Assembly: GCA_023415775.1 (NCBI GenBank)
Contig: JAEZJM010000031.1
Span: forward strand, 33,511 to 97,510
Reading direction: 5' to 3'
Source: Bacillota bacterium
Lineage (GTDB): Bacteria; Bacillota; Negativicutes; Sporomusales; UBA7701
Length of the DNA stretch: 64,000 nucleotides
Each line of letters opens with the position of its first letter. The first letter of the stretch is position 1. Below are positions 50,272 to 57,932 of the stretch, one piece after another. Under the pieces are notes generated by a model that was not told the origin of the DNA, searched no databases, and was given only the letters and a program-made list of their open reading frames with translations. A program made the position numbers and the translations under genes.

Positions 50272-50868
50272 ATGCGTCGCCTTTTTTTTGCACTAGTCGT
50301 TTTGTTGCTTGTCGGCCTGCTGTCCGCGGCGGCGGTAGCCCATGCAGATGAAGGGACGTCAATCCGCAGGCCGACGGTTGCCATGCTGCCGGTAATCAAC
50401 AACTCCGGCCAGAAACGGACCGAATACATAGCCGAGATCGTCACCGAAGCCCTTTACGCCAAGTTCGGTTCCGGCCGTTACCTGCTTGTGGACGGCCAGG
50501 CGCTGAATGATGCGCTGCGCCGCCAAGGTATCGACGATGTTCGCGCGGCAGGCGACGCCGCCCTTATCGGCGCACTGAGGAACCTGGGAATCGATTACGC
50601 GGTCAGGGCTGAGATTCACCCGCTTATTATTCGACAACGGGTTCACTTTCCTGACATTTTCCTGCTTATGAAGGCTTGGTCGGCTTCGGTGCCGGTTACT
50701 TTCACCGCCACCAACGTTCGTACCGGCGGCTACGCGTACGAGGCGTATATCAACGAATATGCCAAACACGATTTCTTTATCGGGTTCGCCGACCGTCACC
50801 AGGCAATCCGCCTCGCCCTCGATAAGGTCGTGGAGAAGTTTGCCCTGGAGCAGATCAATCTCGAATAG
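50272..50868 (+). CDS. Secreted protein of unknown function
   Basis: A 198-residue exported protein. Residues 1-25 are a signal peptide (hydrophobic core LLVGLLSAAAVAHA, with cleavage likely after AHA). The mature part begins with RPTVAMLPVINNSGQ, a beta strand typical of TolB-N/CsgG-like domains that sense or build surface structures, but the match is general. No lipobox cysteine is present. AAAGGGGAG precedes the ATG. It stands just upstream of the cobalamin riboswitch without a visible terminator. Confidence 0.7.
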   Translation: MRRLFFALVVLLLVGLLSAAAVAHADEGTSIRRPTVAMLPVINNSGQKRTEYIAEIVTEALYAKFGSGRYLLVDGQALNDALRRQGIDDVRAAGDAALIGALRNLGIDYAVRAEIHPLIIRQRVHFPDIFLLMKAWSASVPVTFTATNVRTGGYAYEAYINEYAKHDFFIGFADRHQAIRLALDKVVEKFALEQINLE

Positions 50869-50891
50869 GGGGCAAACTTCCAGAAACAGGG

Positions 50892-50921
50892 TTGACTAAA
50901 GCAACGGACGGTTGGTATAAT
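50892..50921 (+). promoter_or_regulatory. Promoter of the cobamide riboswitch operon
   Basis: TTGACT (50892-50897) and a perfect TATAAT (50916-50921), 18-base spacer, about 10 bases before the riboswitch. Confidence 0.75.
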
Positions 50922-50937
50922 AACTCAAATATCATAC

Positions 50938-51190
50938 GGCAGAGGTGCCCCCGCCAAACGGGGGATAATAGGGAAGTCGGAGCATGTCGCATGCTGCCAC
51001 GCGGTCCCGCCACTGTACCGGGGAGAGCCTGCATCGCCACTCGCGAGGGGAAGGCGCAGGCGTCGAGGAACCGGGAGCCAGGAGACCTGCCTTTGCCGTC
51101 GGTACGAACCTTCGCGGAAAGGTGAGTAATCTCCCGGTCATTTTCGGCTTTTCGGGGGTTAGTCACCCCTGAGAGGCTTTTGCTTTTTTT
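50938..51190 (+). promoter_or_regulatory. Cobalamin riboswitch with terminator
   Basis: The aptamer (about 50938-51140) has the AGGTGCC and ATAATAGGGAAG elements, GCCACTGT near 51009, and the B12 box GCCAGGAGACCTGCC at 51077-51091. After it, GCTTTTCGGGGG (51147-51158) can pair, with some G-U pairs, to CCCCTGAGAGGC (51165-51176), followed by a T-rich run to 51190: an intrinsic terminator. Binding of a cobamide should favour termination and lower expression of the two downstream cobT-like genes. Confidence 0.92.
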
Positions 51191-51202
51191 AGGAGGTATA
51201 CT

Positions 51203-52282
51203 ATGAAGTTGCTCAAGGAAACACTGGCATCGATCGTGCCGCTCGACGACGGCGTAATGGTCAAAGTGCAGGTTAGGCTGGACAGCCTTACCAAGCCGCC
51301 GGGCAGCCTGGGCAGGCTGGAGGATATTGTCCGCCAGTACGCCGGCGTAACCGGCGAGGAACGGCCCGTCATTCCACGCAAGTGCATGGTGCTGGCGGCG
51401 GCCGACCACGGCGTAGCCCGGCTGGGGCTCAGCGCTTATCCGATCGAGACGACGATCCACATGACCCGCAATTACCTCCTCTCCCAAGGGGCCGGCGCCA
51501 ACGCTCTGGCAAAATTCTGCGGCGCCGATATGGCTGTCGTCGATATGGGGGTGGCGGGCGATCTTTCTGACGTTCCCGGCCTGTGGCACCGCAAGATTGC
51601 ACACGGCACCGCCGATTTTACCCAGGGGCCGGCCATGTCGAGGGAGCAGGCGACCCAGGCGCTTGAAACCGGCATCGAGATTGTCGCCGATAGGGTGGCG
51701 AACGGCTACCGTTGTTTCAGCATCGGCGAGATGGGTATCGGCAACACGACATCCAGCGCGGCCGTTGTTGCGGCTTTCACGGGGATAACCCCCGAGCAGG
51801 CCACCGGCCGCGGCACCGGCATCTCGGACAGTCGTATGGCCATCAAAATCGACGCCGTCCGCCGGGGCTTGGCGGTCAACCGCCCCGACCGCACCGACGG
51901 GCTCGACATCCTGGCCAAAGTTGGCGGCTTCGAAATAGGCGCCTTGGCCGGGGTGATCCTTGGCGCTGCAGCCCATCGCTGCCTTGTCGTCATCGACGGC
52001 TTCAACGCCAGCGCCGCCGCCCTCATCGCGACGTCATTGGCTGCCGACGCACGGGAGTATCTGCTGGCGTCCCATCTCTCCGCCGAGCCGGCCCACACTC
52101 AGATGCTCGAATATCTGGGCCTCGAAGCTTACATCGACATGGGGCTTCGCCTCGGCGAGGCTACCGGCGCTTCGCTGGCTATGAATCTTCTCGACGCGGC
52201 GATCAAAATGCTGGACGAGATGGCCACCTTTGCCGAGGCCGGCGTTTGCCGCGAGAGCCAGGAGGTCTTGAAATCATGCTGA
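51203..52282 (+). CDS. cobT: CobT-like phosphoribosyltransferase, first of a tandem pair (ArsA/ArsB type)
   Basis: A 359-residue CobT-family enzyme that attaches ribose phosphate from nicotinate mononucleotide to the lower ligand of a cobamide. Family motifs are LTKPPGSLGRLEDI near residue 31, AADHGVARLG near 66, GEMGIGNTTSSAAVV near 175 and LRLGEATGASLAMNL near 317, where the catalytic Glu lies. AGGAGG precedes the ATG. A second paralogue overlaps its end by 7 bases. In Sporomusa, such a pair (ArsAB) works as a heterodimer on phenol and p-cresol, so this gene may be an ars subunit and not plain cobT. Confidence 0.88.
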   Translation: MKLLKETLASIVPLDDGVMVKVQVRLDSLTKPPGSLGRLEDIVRQYAGVTGEERPVIPRKCMVLAAADHGVARLGLSAYPIETTIHMTRNYLLSQGAGANALAKFCGADMAVVDMGVAGDLSDVPGLWHRKIAHGTADFTQGPAMSREQATQALETGIEIVADRVANGYRCFSIGEMGIGNTTSSAAVVAAFTGITPEQATGRGTGISDSRMAIKIDAVRRGLAVNRPDRTDGLDILAKVGGFEIGALAGVILGAAAHRCLVVIDGFNASAAALIATSLAADAREYLLASHLSAEPAHTQMLEYLGLEAYIDMGLRLGEATGASLAMNLLDAAIKMLDEMATFAEAGVCRESQEVLKSC

Positions 52283-53361
52283 AGGATACGATCGCTTCGA
52301 TAAGTCCCCAGGACGAGGCGGCGATGGCCTCCTGTCAGCTGCGGATCGACAACCTGACCAAGCCGCTGGGCAGCCTGCATGGGCTCGAACAGTTGGCTGT
52401 CCGGATGGCCGGCATAACCGGCCGCCCCAGACCGCGGGATTTGGGGAAATACATCATCCTTATGGCCGCCGATCACGGCGTGGCCGCCGAAGGAGTAAGC
52501 GCCTATCCACGTGAGGTTACCCCCCAGATGGTGGTCAACTTCTTGCATGGCGGCGCTGCTATCAACGCTTTCGCCCGCCACGCCGGAGCCCAACTGATTC
52601 TTGTCGATATCGGCGTTGGCGTCGAATTGCCCCAGATGGCCGGCCTGTACCGCGAGAAAATCGCTCCCGGCACCGCCAACATCGCCTGCGGTCCGGCAAT
52701 GACCCGCGAGCAGGCTTTGCGGGCGATCGAAGTGGGCGTCAGAATGGCCCGGGTTGCCGTCGGGCAGGGCGCAGAAGTCATTGGCCTCGGCGAGATGGGG
52801 ATTGGCAACACGACGCCCAGCACGGCGATAATCGCCTGTTACAGCCGTAAAACCTTGTCTGAGCTCACCGGCCGCGGCACGGGGCTGTCGGCCGCCGCCA
52901 TCGCCCATAAGGCGGATGTCATCGGCCGCGCCATCGCCGTGAACCGGCCCGACCCTGCCGACCCGCTCGACGTGCTCGCCAAAGTCGGCGGTCTCGAGAT
53001 CGCCGGCCTGGTGGGCGTCATTCTCGGCGCCGCCGCCTGCCGAGCAGCGGTGGTGCTTGACGGCATTATAACGAGCGCCGCCTCCCTTTTAGCGGTGAAG
53101 CTCGCTCCCGCAGCCAGGGATTATCTAATCGGTTCGCATTTTTCCTGCGAACCGGCTCACAAGGAAGCCTTGCAGCTTATTGGCCTCGATGCCTACCTCC
53201 ACCTCAATATGAGGCTGGGGGAGGGGACCGGCGCGGCCCTCGGCATGCGGCTGATCGACGCGGGCCTTCATGTGCTCAACGACATGAAGACCTTCGGCGA
53301 GGCGGCTGTAGCGGTCGCCCAGGACGGTCCCGGGGCGCTGCGCCAGCGGGCGGACATTTAG
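52276..53361 (+). CDS. cobT: CobT-like phosphoribosyltransferase, second of a tandem pair (ArsA/ArsB type)
   Basis: A 361-residue paralogue of the preceding protein, with LTKPLGSLHGLEQL, MAADHGVAAEGVSAYP, GEMGIGNTTPSTAII near residue 172 and MRLGEGTGAALGMRL near 315. All expected motifs, including both Glu residues, look intact. The start is the ATG at 52276, with AGGAGG upstream inside the first gene. The same frame is open far upstream but only as a shadow of the first gene. Tight coupling and conserved active sites suggest a heteromeric enzyme. Terminator follows. Confidence 0.88.
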   Translation: MLKDTIASISPQDEAAMASCQLRIDNLTKPLGSLHGLEQLAVRMAGITGRPRPRDLGKYIILMAADHGVAAEGVSAYPREVTPQMVVNFLHGGAAINAFARHAGAQLILVDIGVGVELPQMAGLYREKIAPGTANIACGPAMTREQALRAIEVGVRMARVAVGQGAEVIGLGEMGIGNTTPSTAIIACYSRKTLSELTGRGTGLSAAAIAHKADVIGRAIAVNRPDPADPLDVLAKVGGLEIAGLVGVILGAAACRAAVVLDGIITSAASLLAVKLAPAARDYLIGSHFSCEPAHKEALQLIGLDAYLHLNMRLGEGTGAALGMRLIDAGLHVLNDMKTFGEAAVAVAQDGPGALRQRADI

Positions 53362-53379
53362 CAGGCAGACGAAAAGACG

Positions 53380-53408
53380 AAAGCACTCCTTCAAGGGAGT
53401 GCTTTTTT
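53380..53408 (+). terminator. Intrinsic terminator of the cobT pair
   Basis: AAAGCACTCC (53380-53389) pairs with GGAGTGCTTT (53396-53405), then TTT. Confidence 0.85.
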
Positions 53409-53463
53409 GATATTGCATAATTAGGGGATGGCGATTCTCTGGTAACCGTTTTCTGAGGGAGCG

Positions 53464-53790
53464 TTAATCGCTCCCTTTCCCCTTTCCATTCGGCGGGAAG
53501 CCCGGACCAATGGCGGTTATCTCACAGAAGTTGATGAACACCAACTGGCCTTCTTGGAAGATATCATCGTTATCCACTTCAACGTCCTCTGCTAGTGAGA
53601 GTACAAGGAAGGTGTCGCATTCAATTTCGTCTTCGTGTTTTTCGTTGTCCCACTTGCCCCTGACCTCTTCATCGCAACACTTGCACTTGAATTTAGCCTT
53701 ACAGTCCACGATTTCACCAACGAAAACAGTTTCTTCGGCAAGGACGGTTACTATCTGACCTACGTTAAAGGTCTGTCCTCTGTCCACCAT
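53464..53790 (-). CDS. Small acidic protein with Cys motif, member of a local trio
   Basis: A 108-residue acidic protein. It has a beta-rich pattern (VGQIVTVLAEETVFVGEIVD), a Cys cluster (KCKCCDEE) near residue 36, and ends with FINFCEITAIGPGF. The segment INFCEITAIG resembles the C-terminal ends of the proteins at 55360 and 55677, which suggests related small beta-barrels (Sm-like, inference). AGAGGAGGA precedes the ATG. It is divergent from the FliB-like gene. No signal peptide. Function unknown. Confidence 0.7.
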   Translation of the reverse strand: MVDRGQTFNVGQIVTVLAEETVFVGEIVDCKAKFKCKCCDEEVRGKWDNEKHEDEIECDTFLVLSLAEDVEVDNDDIFQEGQLVFINFCEITAIGPGFPPNGKGKGSD

Positions 53791-53979
53791 TTCAATCCTC
53801 CTCTTCGAGTCGCTAGGACTCCTGAATTTTAGGGTAACCTACTTCATAGTATTCGTCGCTGATTGTAAAGGTGCTATGTAAATATGAAGCCCATGGTTGC
53901 TGGCGCCCCAGCCGCCGCCTCACCGTTTCCGTGATCTTGCATAGGATATCGCAAAGAAAAGAGATGAGGGGGCTTTATT

Positions 53980-55224
53980 TTGGTCGAGACATGTATTCCG
54001 CGTAAAATCAAGCTTCCCAGCCACGTCGCCGCCTTTCGCTGCGCCCAGTGCGGCGAATGCTGCACCAATAAATGGCGGATCGACATCGATGCCGTCTCCT
54101 TCGACAAGCTGTCCGAAAAGCTCACGGAACTCGGCCGTCAGCAGGAACTGGAGGAAAATTTCAAGCGCTGTTACCTCACCCCCCGGTTCCGGTTTCTCCC
54201 CAACGGCAAGTGCCCCTATCTCTCGGACAGCAACCTATGCCGCATCCAGCTTGAGCTCGGCGAAGATTATCTGTTCGACATCTGCAAGGTTTATCCGCGC
54301 CACATATTCGCTTCTCCGGACGCGCTGGAATTCTCTTTGACGCTAACCTGCAAAGCCGCGGTGAAAACACTGCACCAAGAAAAGATAAAGATAATTGAAA
54401 CTGACTGGCCTGCAAAAGAAGGGCAGGACATAAATTTTTCCTTTATACAGCCTAACGCCGTGCGGCGCTACTATCCCGCGCAAAGCCCATTCAATGATGC
54501 GCGCCTACCCTACTCCCTGCTCGAAACCCGTTTTATCGAACTGGTTCAAGACCGCAGATACACTGTCGGCCAAAGATTAGTCCTCTTGGGACGAGTGCTT
54601 TGCCGCTTGCTCTCCGAAAGCGAATCGCCAGGTGGAATAAACATTAACGAATGCTTCCATATTGAGGAAGAACGTCTGTGTTTGGACGGGACAGGAGATC
54701 TTAAGGAACACTTGGAGCTGCTTTTTGAGCTTTCGAATATCTTTCTGCTGATTTCGCGTAAGACGATAGAGGCACAGAACCTCCGCTGGATACTGCTCTC
54801 ACTGTCGCCTGACACGCCGCACCTGACGGAAACGGCCGATAAAGCGGCCCGAAAAGTGCCGCCGCCGCCTCCGGACGAATACCGCCAGAAGCTTGAGCGT
54901 TACTATCAGCCGGCCGCCAGTATCAGTGAAGGTATCTTGGAGAACTACTTGGTTAATTTCGTTTTGAGCAAAAGCTTTTATCTGCGGCCACCGGACCTTG
55001 CCTTCTACCGGATGGCTTTCAAATACGCCGCCGCCGTCGCCTTCTGTATCGGACACAGTATCTCCGCAAACCGGTCTGTCGACAAGCAAACTGTGCTGCA
55101 GGCGGTCTACGACGTCGAGAACACCTTTTACGGTGCCTGGTTCTATCCGTACGCCGCCGCTACCCATGCCGGGAAAAGCCCGCGGCAGATTCTGGAACGT
55201 GGTCTGCTCCTTGCCGCCATATAG
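53980..55224 (+). CDS. FliB-like protein (flagellin lysine-N-methylase family)
   Basis: A 414-residue protein with the family Cys motif CAQCGECCTNKW near residue 22, followed by GKCPYL, LCRIQ and CKVYPRH, which probably hold an iron-sulfur cluster. These are the marks of the FliB/YkgJ-like group, one branch of which N-methylates flagellin lysines. The C-terminal two thirds are helical and less conserved. The start is TTG at 53980 behind GAGGGGG. No flagellar genes are in this window; the neighbours are small acidic proteins, so the substrate may not be flagellin. Confidence 0.8.
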   Translation: MVETCIPRKIKLPSHVAAFRCAQCGECCTNKWRIDIDAVSFDKLSEKLTELGRQQELEENFKRCYLTPRFRFLPNGKCPYLSDSNLCRIQLELGEDYLFDICKVYPRHIFASPDALEFSLTLTCKAAVKTLHQEKIKIIETDWPAKEGQDINFSFIQPNAVRRYYPAQSPFNDARLPYSLLETRFIELVQDRRYTVGQRLVLLGRVLCRLLSESESPGGININECFHIEEERLCLDGTGDLKEHLELLFELSNIFLLISRKTIEAQNLRWILLSLSPDTPHLTETADKAARKVPPPPPDEYRQKLERYYQPAASISEGILENYLVNFVLSKSFYLRPPDLAFYRMAFKYAAAVAFCIGHSISANRSVDKQTVLQAVYDVENTFYGAWFYPYAAATHAGKSPRQILERGLLLAAI

Positions 55225-55359
55225 TCGATGGAGGGAGTATCAACGCGAAATTGGTCTGACCGGTAAATCTGCTGGCGAAATGATTCCCTTGCGCAGTCGC
55301 TTTTTGTGTTGATTCAGCATAAATTGTAATAAAGCAACCATAAAGGAGGAGAAGAGCAT

Positions 55360-55662
55360 ATGGGATTCTTCGATGACATATGCAATCGACATTGGTGTGA
55401 AGAGCTGATCTGCGCCTGCGGCAACAACGTTGTGGTTTTCACCGCCGACGGATTCACCTTCTTCGGCCTGCTCGACCGGGTGGAAGACGGTATAATCATT
55501 CTTCTTCCGGCGGCAGGAGAAGATGACGTTATCGTAATTACCGCCGGTGGCGAAGAAGAGGAAGAAGACTTGTCGTTCATCGATATCTGTACCGTTGTGG
55601 CCATTTCGAAAAACGTACAGAAAAACCCGTTCGAATGTGAAAAACACAATAACGGAGACTGA
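55360..55662 (+). CDS. Small acidic protein, member of a local trio
   Basis: A 100-residue acidic protein. It starts MGFFDDICNRHWCEELICAC, with three Cys in the first 20 residues. A beta-rich core follows (NNVVVFTADGFTFFGLLDRV), then an acidic run (GGEEEEEDLS) and FIDICTVVAISKN. The IDICTVVAIS segment matches the ends of the trio partners. AAAGGAGGAG precedes the ATG. The next gene begins 14 bases later. No family recognised; cytoplasmic or spore-envelope location is possible. Confidence 0.7.
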   Translation: MGFFDDICNRHWCEELICACGNNVVVFTADGFTFFGLLDRVEDGIIILLPAAGEDDVIVITAGGEEEEEDLSFIDICTVVAISKNVQKNPFECEKHNNGD

Positions 55663-55676
55663 AGGAGGGAAATTAG

Positions 55677-55928
55677 GTGAGTGACGAATTGGTTGCCCGT
55701 GACAGCACGTGCCGCCTCATCCATATCCTAAGACGCCTCGAAGGCGAGGAAGACGTAAACATAAGAACGGTAGGGGGGTTCCAGTTCGAACTGGGCCGGC
55801 TTGTTCGCGTAGAGGATAAATTGGCCCTCGGTTCTGACGTCGAAGCGGATCTTCCCGGCGGAGACGAAATTGATTTGGGTAATATCACCATTAATCTCTG
55901 TGCTGTTACTTCCGTAGGTGAAGACTAA
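55677..55928 (+). CDS. Small acidic protein, member of a local trio
   Basis: An 83-residue acidic protein with GTG start behind GAAGGAGGG. The core VNIRTVGGFQFELGRLVRVEDKLALG has the same strand order as its neighbour (F-x-x-G or F-E-L-G turn), and the end is ITINLCAVTSVGED, carrying the shared I-N/D-x-C motif. It has two cysteines in all. It is co-transcribed with the 55360 gene and followed by a perfect hairpin. Confidence 0.7.
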   Translation: MSDELVARDSTCRLIHILRRLEGEEDVNIRTVGGFQFELGRLVRVEDKLALGSDVEADLPGGDEIDLGNITINLCAVTSVGED

Positions 55929-55941
55929 ATAAAGTGGCCGC

Positions 55942-55972
55942 GAACCGGAACCACAAGGTTCCGGTTCTTCTC
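55942..55972 (+). terminator. Perfect 11-base-pair hairpin, probable terminator
   Basis: GAACCGGAACC (55942-55952) pairs with GGTTCCGGTTC (55957-55967) around ACAA, then TTCTTC-like sequence. The T run is poor, so termination may be partial. Confidence 0.55.
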
Positions 55973-56061
55973 TGCCATTAGCTTCGTCGAAGCCAGGACA
56001 GGCAGGAAAAGCCACCTGCCAGGGGGAAATATACTCCCTACACGTAGCCAATGGAGTGACG

Positions 56062-56673
56062 ATGATGCAGGACCAGTTCAGACAGCAACCCGCCATCCTC
56101 GACCACCTCGACAACTACATCGAGCAGGCCGTGAGCGTTTACCTCGATGCGGTCGGTGGCTGCCAAGTGACCTTGACCACCTGGGAGCGCCGGAACGGCT
56201 GCTGGCTGCCGGTTTGCGAAGCGGCGGCAGTCATCGGACGGAGCGGCTTTATTCCACCAGCCGATAAAATCGAAGGCGACGGCGGTACGCCAACAGGCGT
56301 CTATCCCCTCAGCCTTGTTTTTGGCTATGCGGCCACTGCTCACACCGCAATGCCTTACCGTCAGATTACAGTAGAGGACTATTGGGTTGACGATCCGTTA
56401 TCGCCCCAGTACAATACCTGGGTGTACGGGCGACCGCACGCCGCTTCGTGGGAAACGATGCTCAGAGAGGACGGACTCTACCGCCACGGGATCGTGGTGG
56501 AGTATAACACCCGACCGGTGATTGCGGGCAAAGGCAGCGCCATTTTCGTCCACCTTTGGCGAGGTCACGGGGAACCGACCAGCGGCTGCGTCGCTCTGGC
56601 AGAAACCGACCTGCTGAAGATTACCTCCTGGCTGGAACCCGGGAAGAGGCCGATGATTGTCCTTAACGTTTGA
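56062..56673 (+). CDS. L,D-transpeptidase (YkuD domain)
   Basis: A 203-residue protein with a YkuD catalytic domain over residues 20-203. The signature AIFVHLWRGHGEPTSGCVAL near residue 165 has the His and the nucleophile Cys (HX12-14SGC type). GGTPTGVYPLSLVFG near 75 is the usual substrate-loop region. No signal peptide or anchor is seen, so its route to the wall, or action inside the spore, is unclear. GGAG lies just before; ATG at 56062 or 56065 is the likely start, as the GTG at 56056 overlaps that site. Confidence 0.82.
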   Translation: MMQDQFRQQPAILDHLDNYIEQAVSVYLDAVGGCQVTLTTWERRNGCWLPVCEAAAVIGRSGFIPPADKIEGDGGTPTGVYPLSLVFGYAATAHTAMPYRQITVEDYWVDDPLSPQYNTWVYGRPHAASWETMLREDGLYRHGIVVEYNTRPVIAGKGSAIFVHLWRGHGEPTSGCVALAETDLLKITSWLEPGKRPMIVLNV

Positions 56674-56683
56674 TAATCTCTCC

Positions 56684-56712
56684 TTGCACCGCCTGACTAA
56701 GTATGATATAAT
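56684..56712 (+). promoter_or_regulatory. Promoter of the pheA-aroF T-box operon
   Basis: TTGCAC (56684-56689) and a perfect TATAAT (56707-56712) with an ideal 17-base spacer. Confidence 0.8.
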
Positions 56713-56719
56713 TCCTTTT

Positions 56720-57006
56720 ACCAACTATACATTTGTAAAGACCGTGAACAGGAAAAGTAGGCATGGCGCCTTGTCGCAGAGAGCCGGGGTTGGTGGGAGC
56801 CCGGTACGGGTAAGATGCCGAAGTTCTCCTGGGAGTTGCAAACTGAAGCCCGCAAGGGTGGTAGGGGATGCCGGGAACCTTCGCCGTTACAAGAAGGGGG
56901 GTATCGGTCTCGGCCCGTACCCTTGAGGTGACCCGCCGTTTGGCGGGTAACAAAGGTGGTACCGCGAGTTAAGCCCTCGTCCTTTACGGACGAGGGCTTT
57001 TTTGTT
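56720..57006 (+). promoter_or_regulatory. T-box leader, Phe (UUC) specifier
   Basis: Stem I has the AGTA motif, AGAGAGCCGGGG, the GGTGGGAGCCC distal loop and a specifier loop reading GAAG-TTC, with TTC at 56824-56826 (Phe). The T-box sequence AGGTGGTACCGCG is at 56954-56966. The terminator is AAGCCCTCGTCC (56971-56982) paired with 56988-56999, then TTTTTTG. Uncharged tRNA-Phe should allow read-through into pheA and aroF, which agrees with their roles. Confidence 0.93.
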
Positions 57007-57048
57007 TTTCCGGGAAAATAACCAATTTATATTGAGGAGGAGATCACT

Positions 57049-57921
57049 GTGACAACAACCAGACCGCAGCCGGCTGCCGAGCCCCAAGTAGCCTATCTCG
57101 GACCACGCGGCACCTTCAGCGAGGAAATCGCGCTCGGCTTTTACCGGGGAGTCGAGGGATACTTTACGCCGTACGCGAGCATCGACGCTGTGATTCGGGC
57201 GGTTGCCGAAGGCGAGGCGGCGGAGGGTATCGTCCCGGTAGAAAACTCCCTCGACGGCTCGGTGAATATCACTCTCGACACACTGGCCCATGAAGTGGAT
57301 CTCCGTATCGTCAAGGAAATGGTGCTGCCCATCCGCCACAACCTGCTGACAAGGGACGACACCAAGCACATCAACGTTATCCTCTCACATCCCCAGGCTC
57401 TCGCCCAATGCCGCAACTGGCTGCGCGAGCATTACCCCGGCGCCGAACTGGTCGCTGTGGAGAGCACCGCGGCCGCCGCCTACCAGGTGGCCGGCGGCGC
57501 CAAGAATACGGCCGCCATCGGCAGCCTGCGGGCCGCCCGGCTCTACAGTCTCGCGGTGCGGGCGGCGGATATCCAGGATAATCCGCACAACAGCACGCGG
57601 TTCATCGTTCTCGCTCGCGACGCGGCACCCGCAGCCGGGCCGAGTTGTAAAACCTCGCTCATTTGCCAGATCAACGGCGAGAAGCCGGGTAGTCTGCATG
57701 ATATTCTCGGCGAATTCGCCTGCCGTCAGGTCAATTTGACGAAGATCGAGTCTCGGCCCGCGCGCACCGGCCTGGGGCAGTATATCTTCTTCCTGGATGC
57801 CGAAGGCAGCCTGGAGGACGACAATGTCCGTGAAGCGGTAGAGGCCGTTTGCGAGAAAAGCCTATGGTTCAAGAGCCTCGGCTCATATCCCGTGTATATG
57901 GTCAAATATCAGGACGATTGA
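57049..57921 (+). CDS. pheA: Prephenate dehydratase
   Basis: A 290-residue monofunctional PheA that turns prephenate into phenylpyruvate. The catalytic domain (residues 10-190) has VAYLGPRGTFSEEIA, GIVPVENSLDGSVN and the NSTRFIVLA segment with the catalytic Thr. The C-terminal ACT domain (about 200-280; GEKPGSLHDILGEFA and ESRPARTGLGQYIFF) binds phenylalanine for feedback inhibition. GTG start at 57049 behind GAGGAGGAG. First gene behind the Phe T-box. Confidence 0.95.
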   Translation: MTTTRPQPAAEPQVAYLGPRGTFSEEIALGFYRGVEGYFTPYASIDAVIRAVAEGEAAEGIVPVENSLDGSVNITLDTLAHEVDLRIVKEMVLPIRHNLLTRDDTKHINVILSHPQALAQCRNWLREHYPGAELVAVESTAAAAYQVAGGAKNTAAIGSLRAARLYSLAVRAADIQDNPHNSTRFIVLARDAAPAAGPSCKTSLICQINGEKPGSLHDILGEFACRQVNLTKIESRPARTGLGQYIFFLDAEGSLEDDNVREAVEAVCEKSLWFKSLGSYPVYMVKYQDD

Positions 57922-57932
57922 GGAGGTCCACC

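Noticed and set aside
51712..52275. Long N-terminal extension of the second cobT-like gene
   Set aside because: It is an out-of-frame reading of the first cobT-like gene. The ATG at 52276 has AGGAGG and begins a normal CobT N-terminus.
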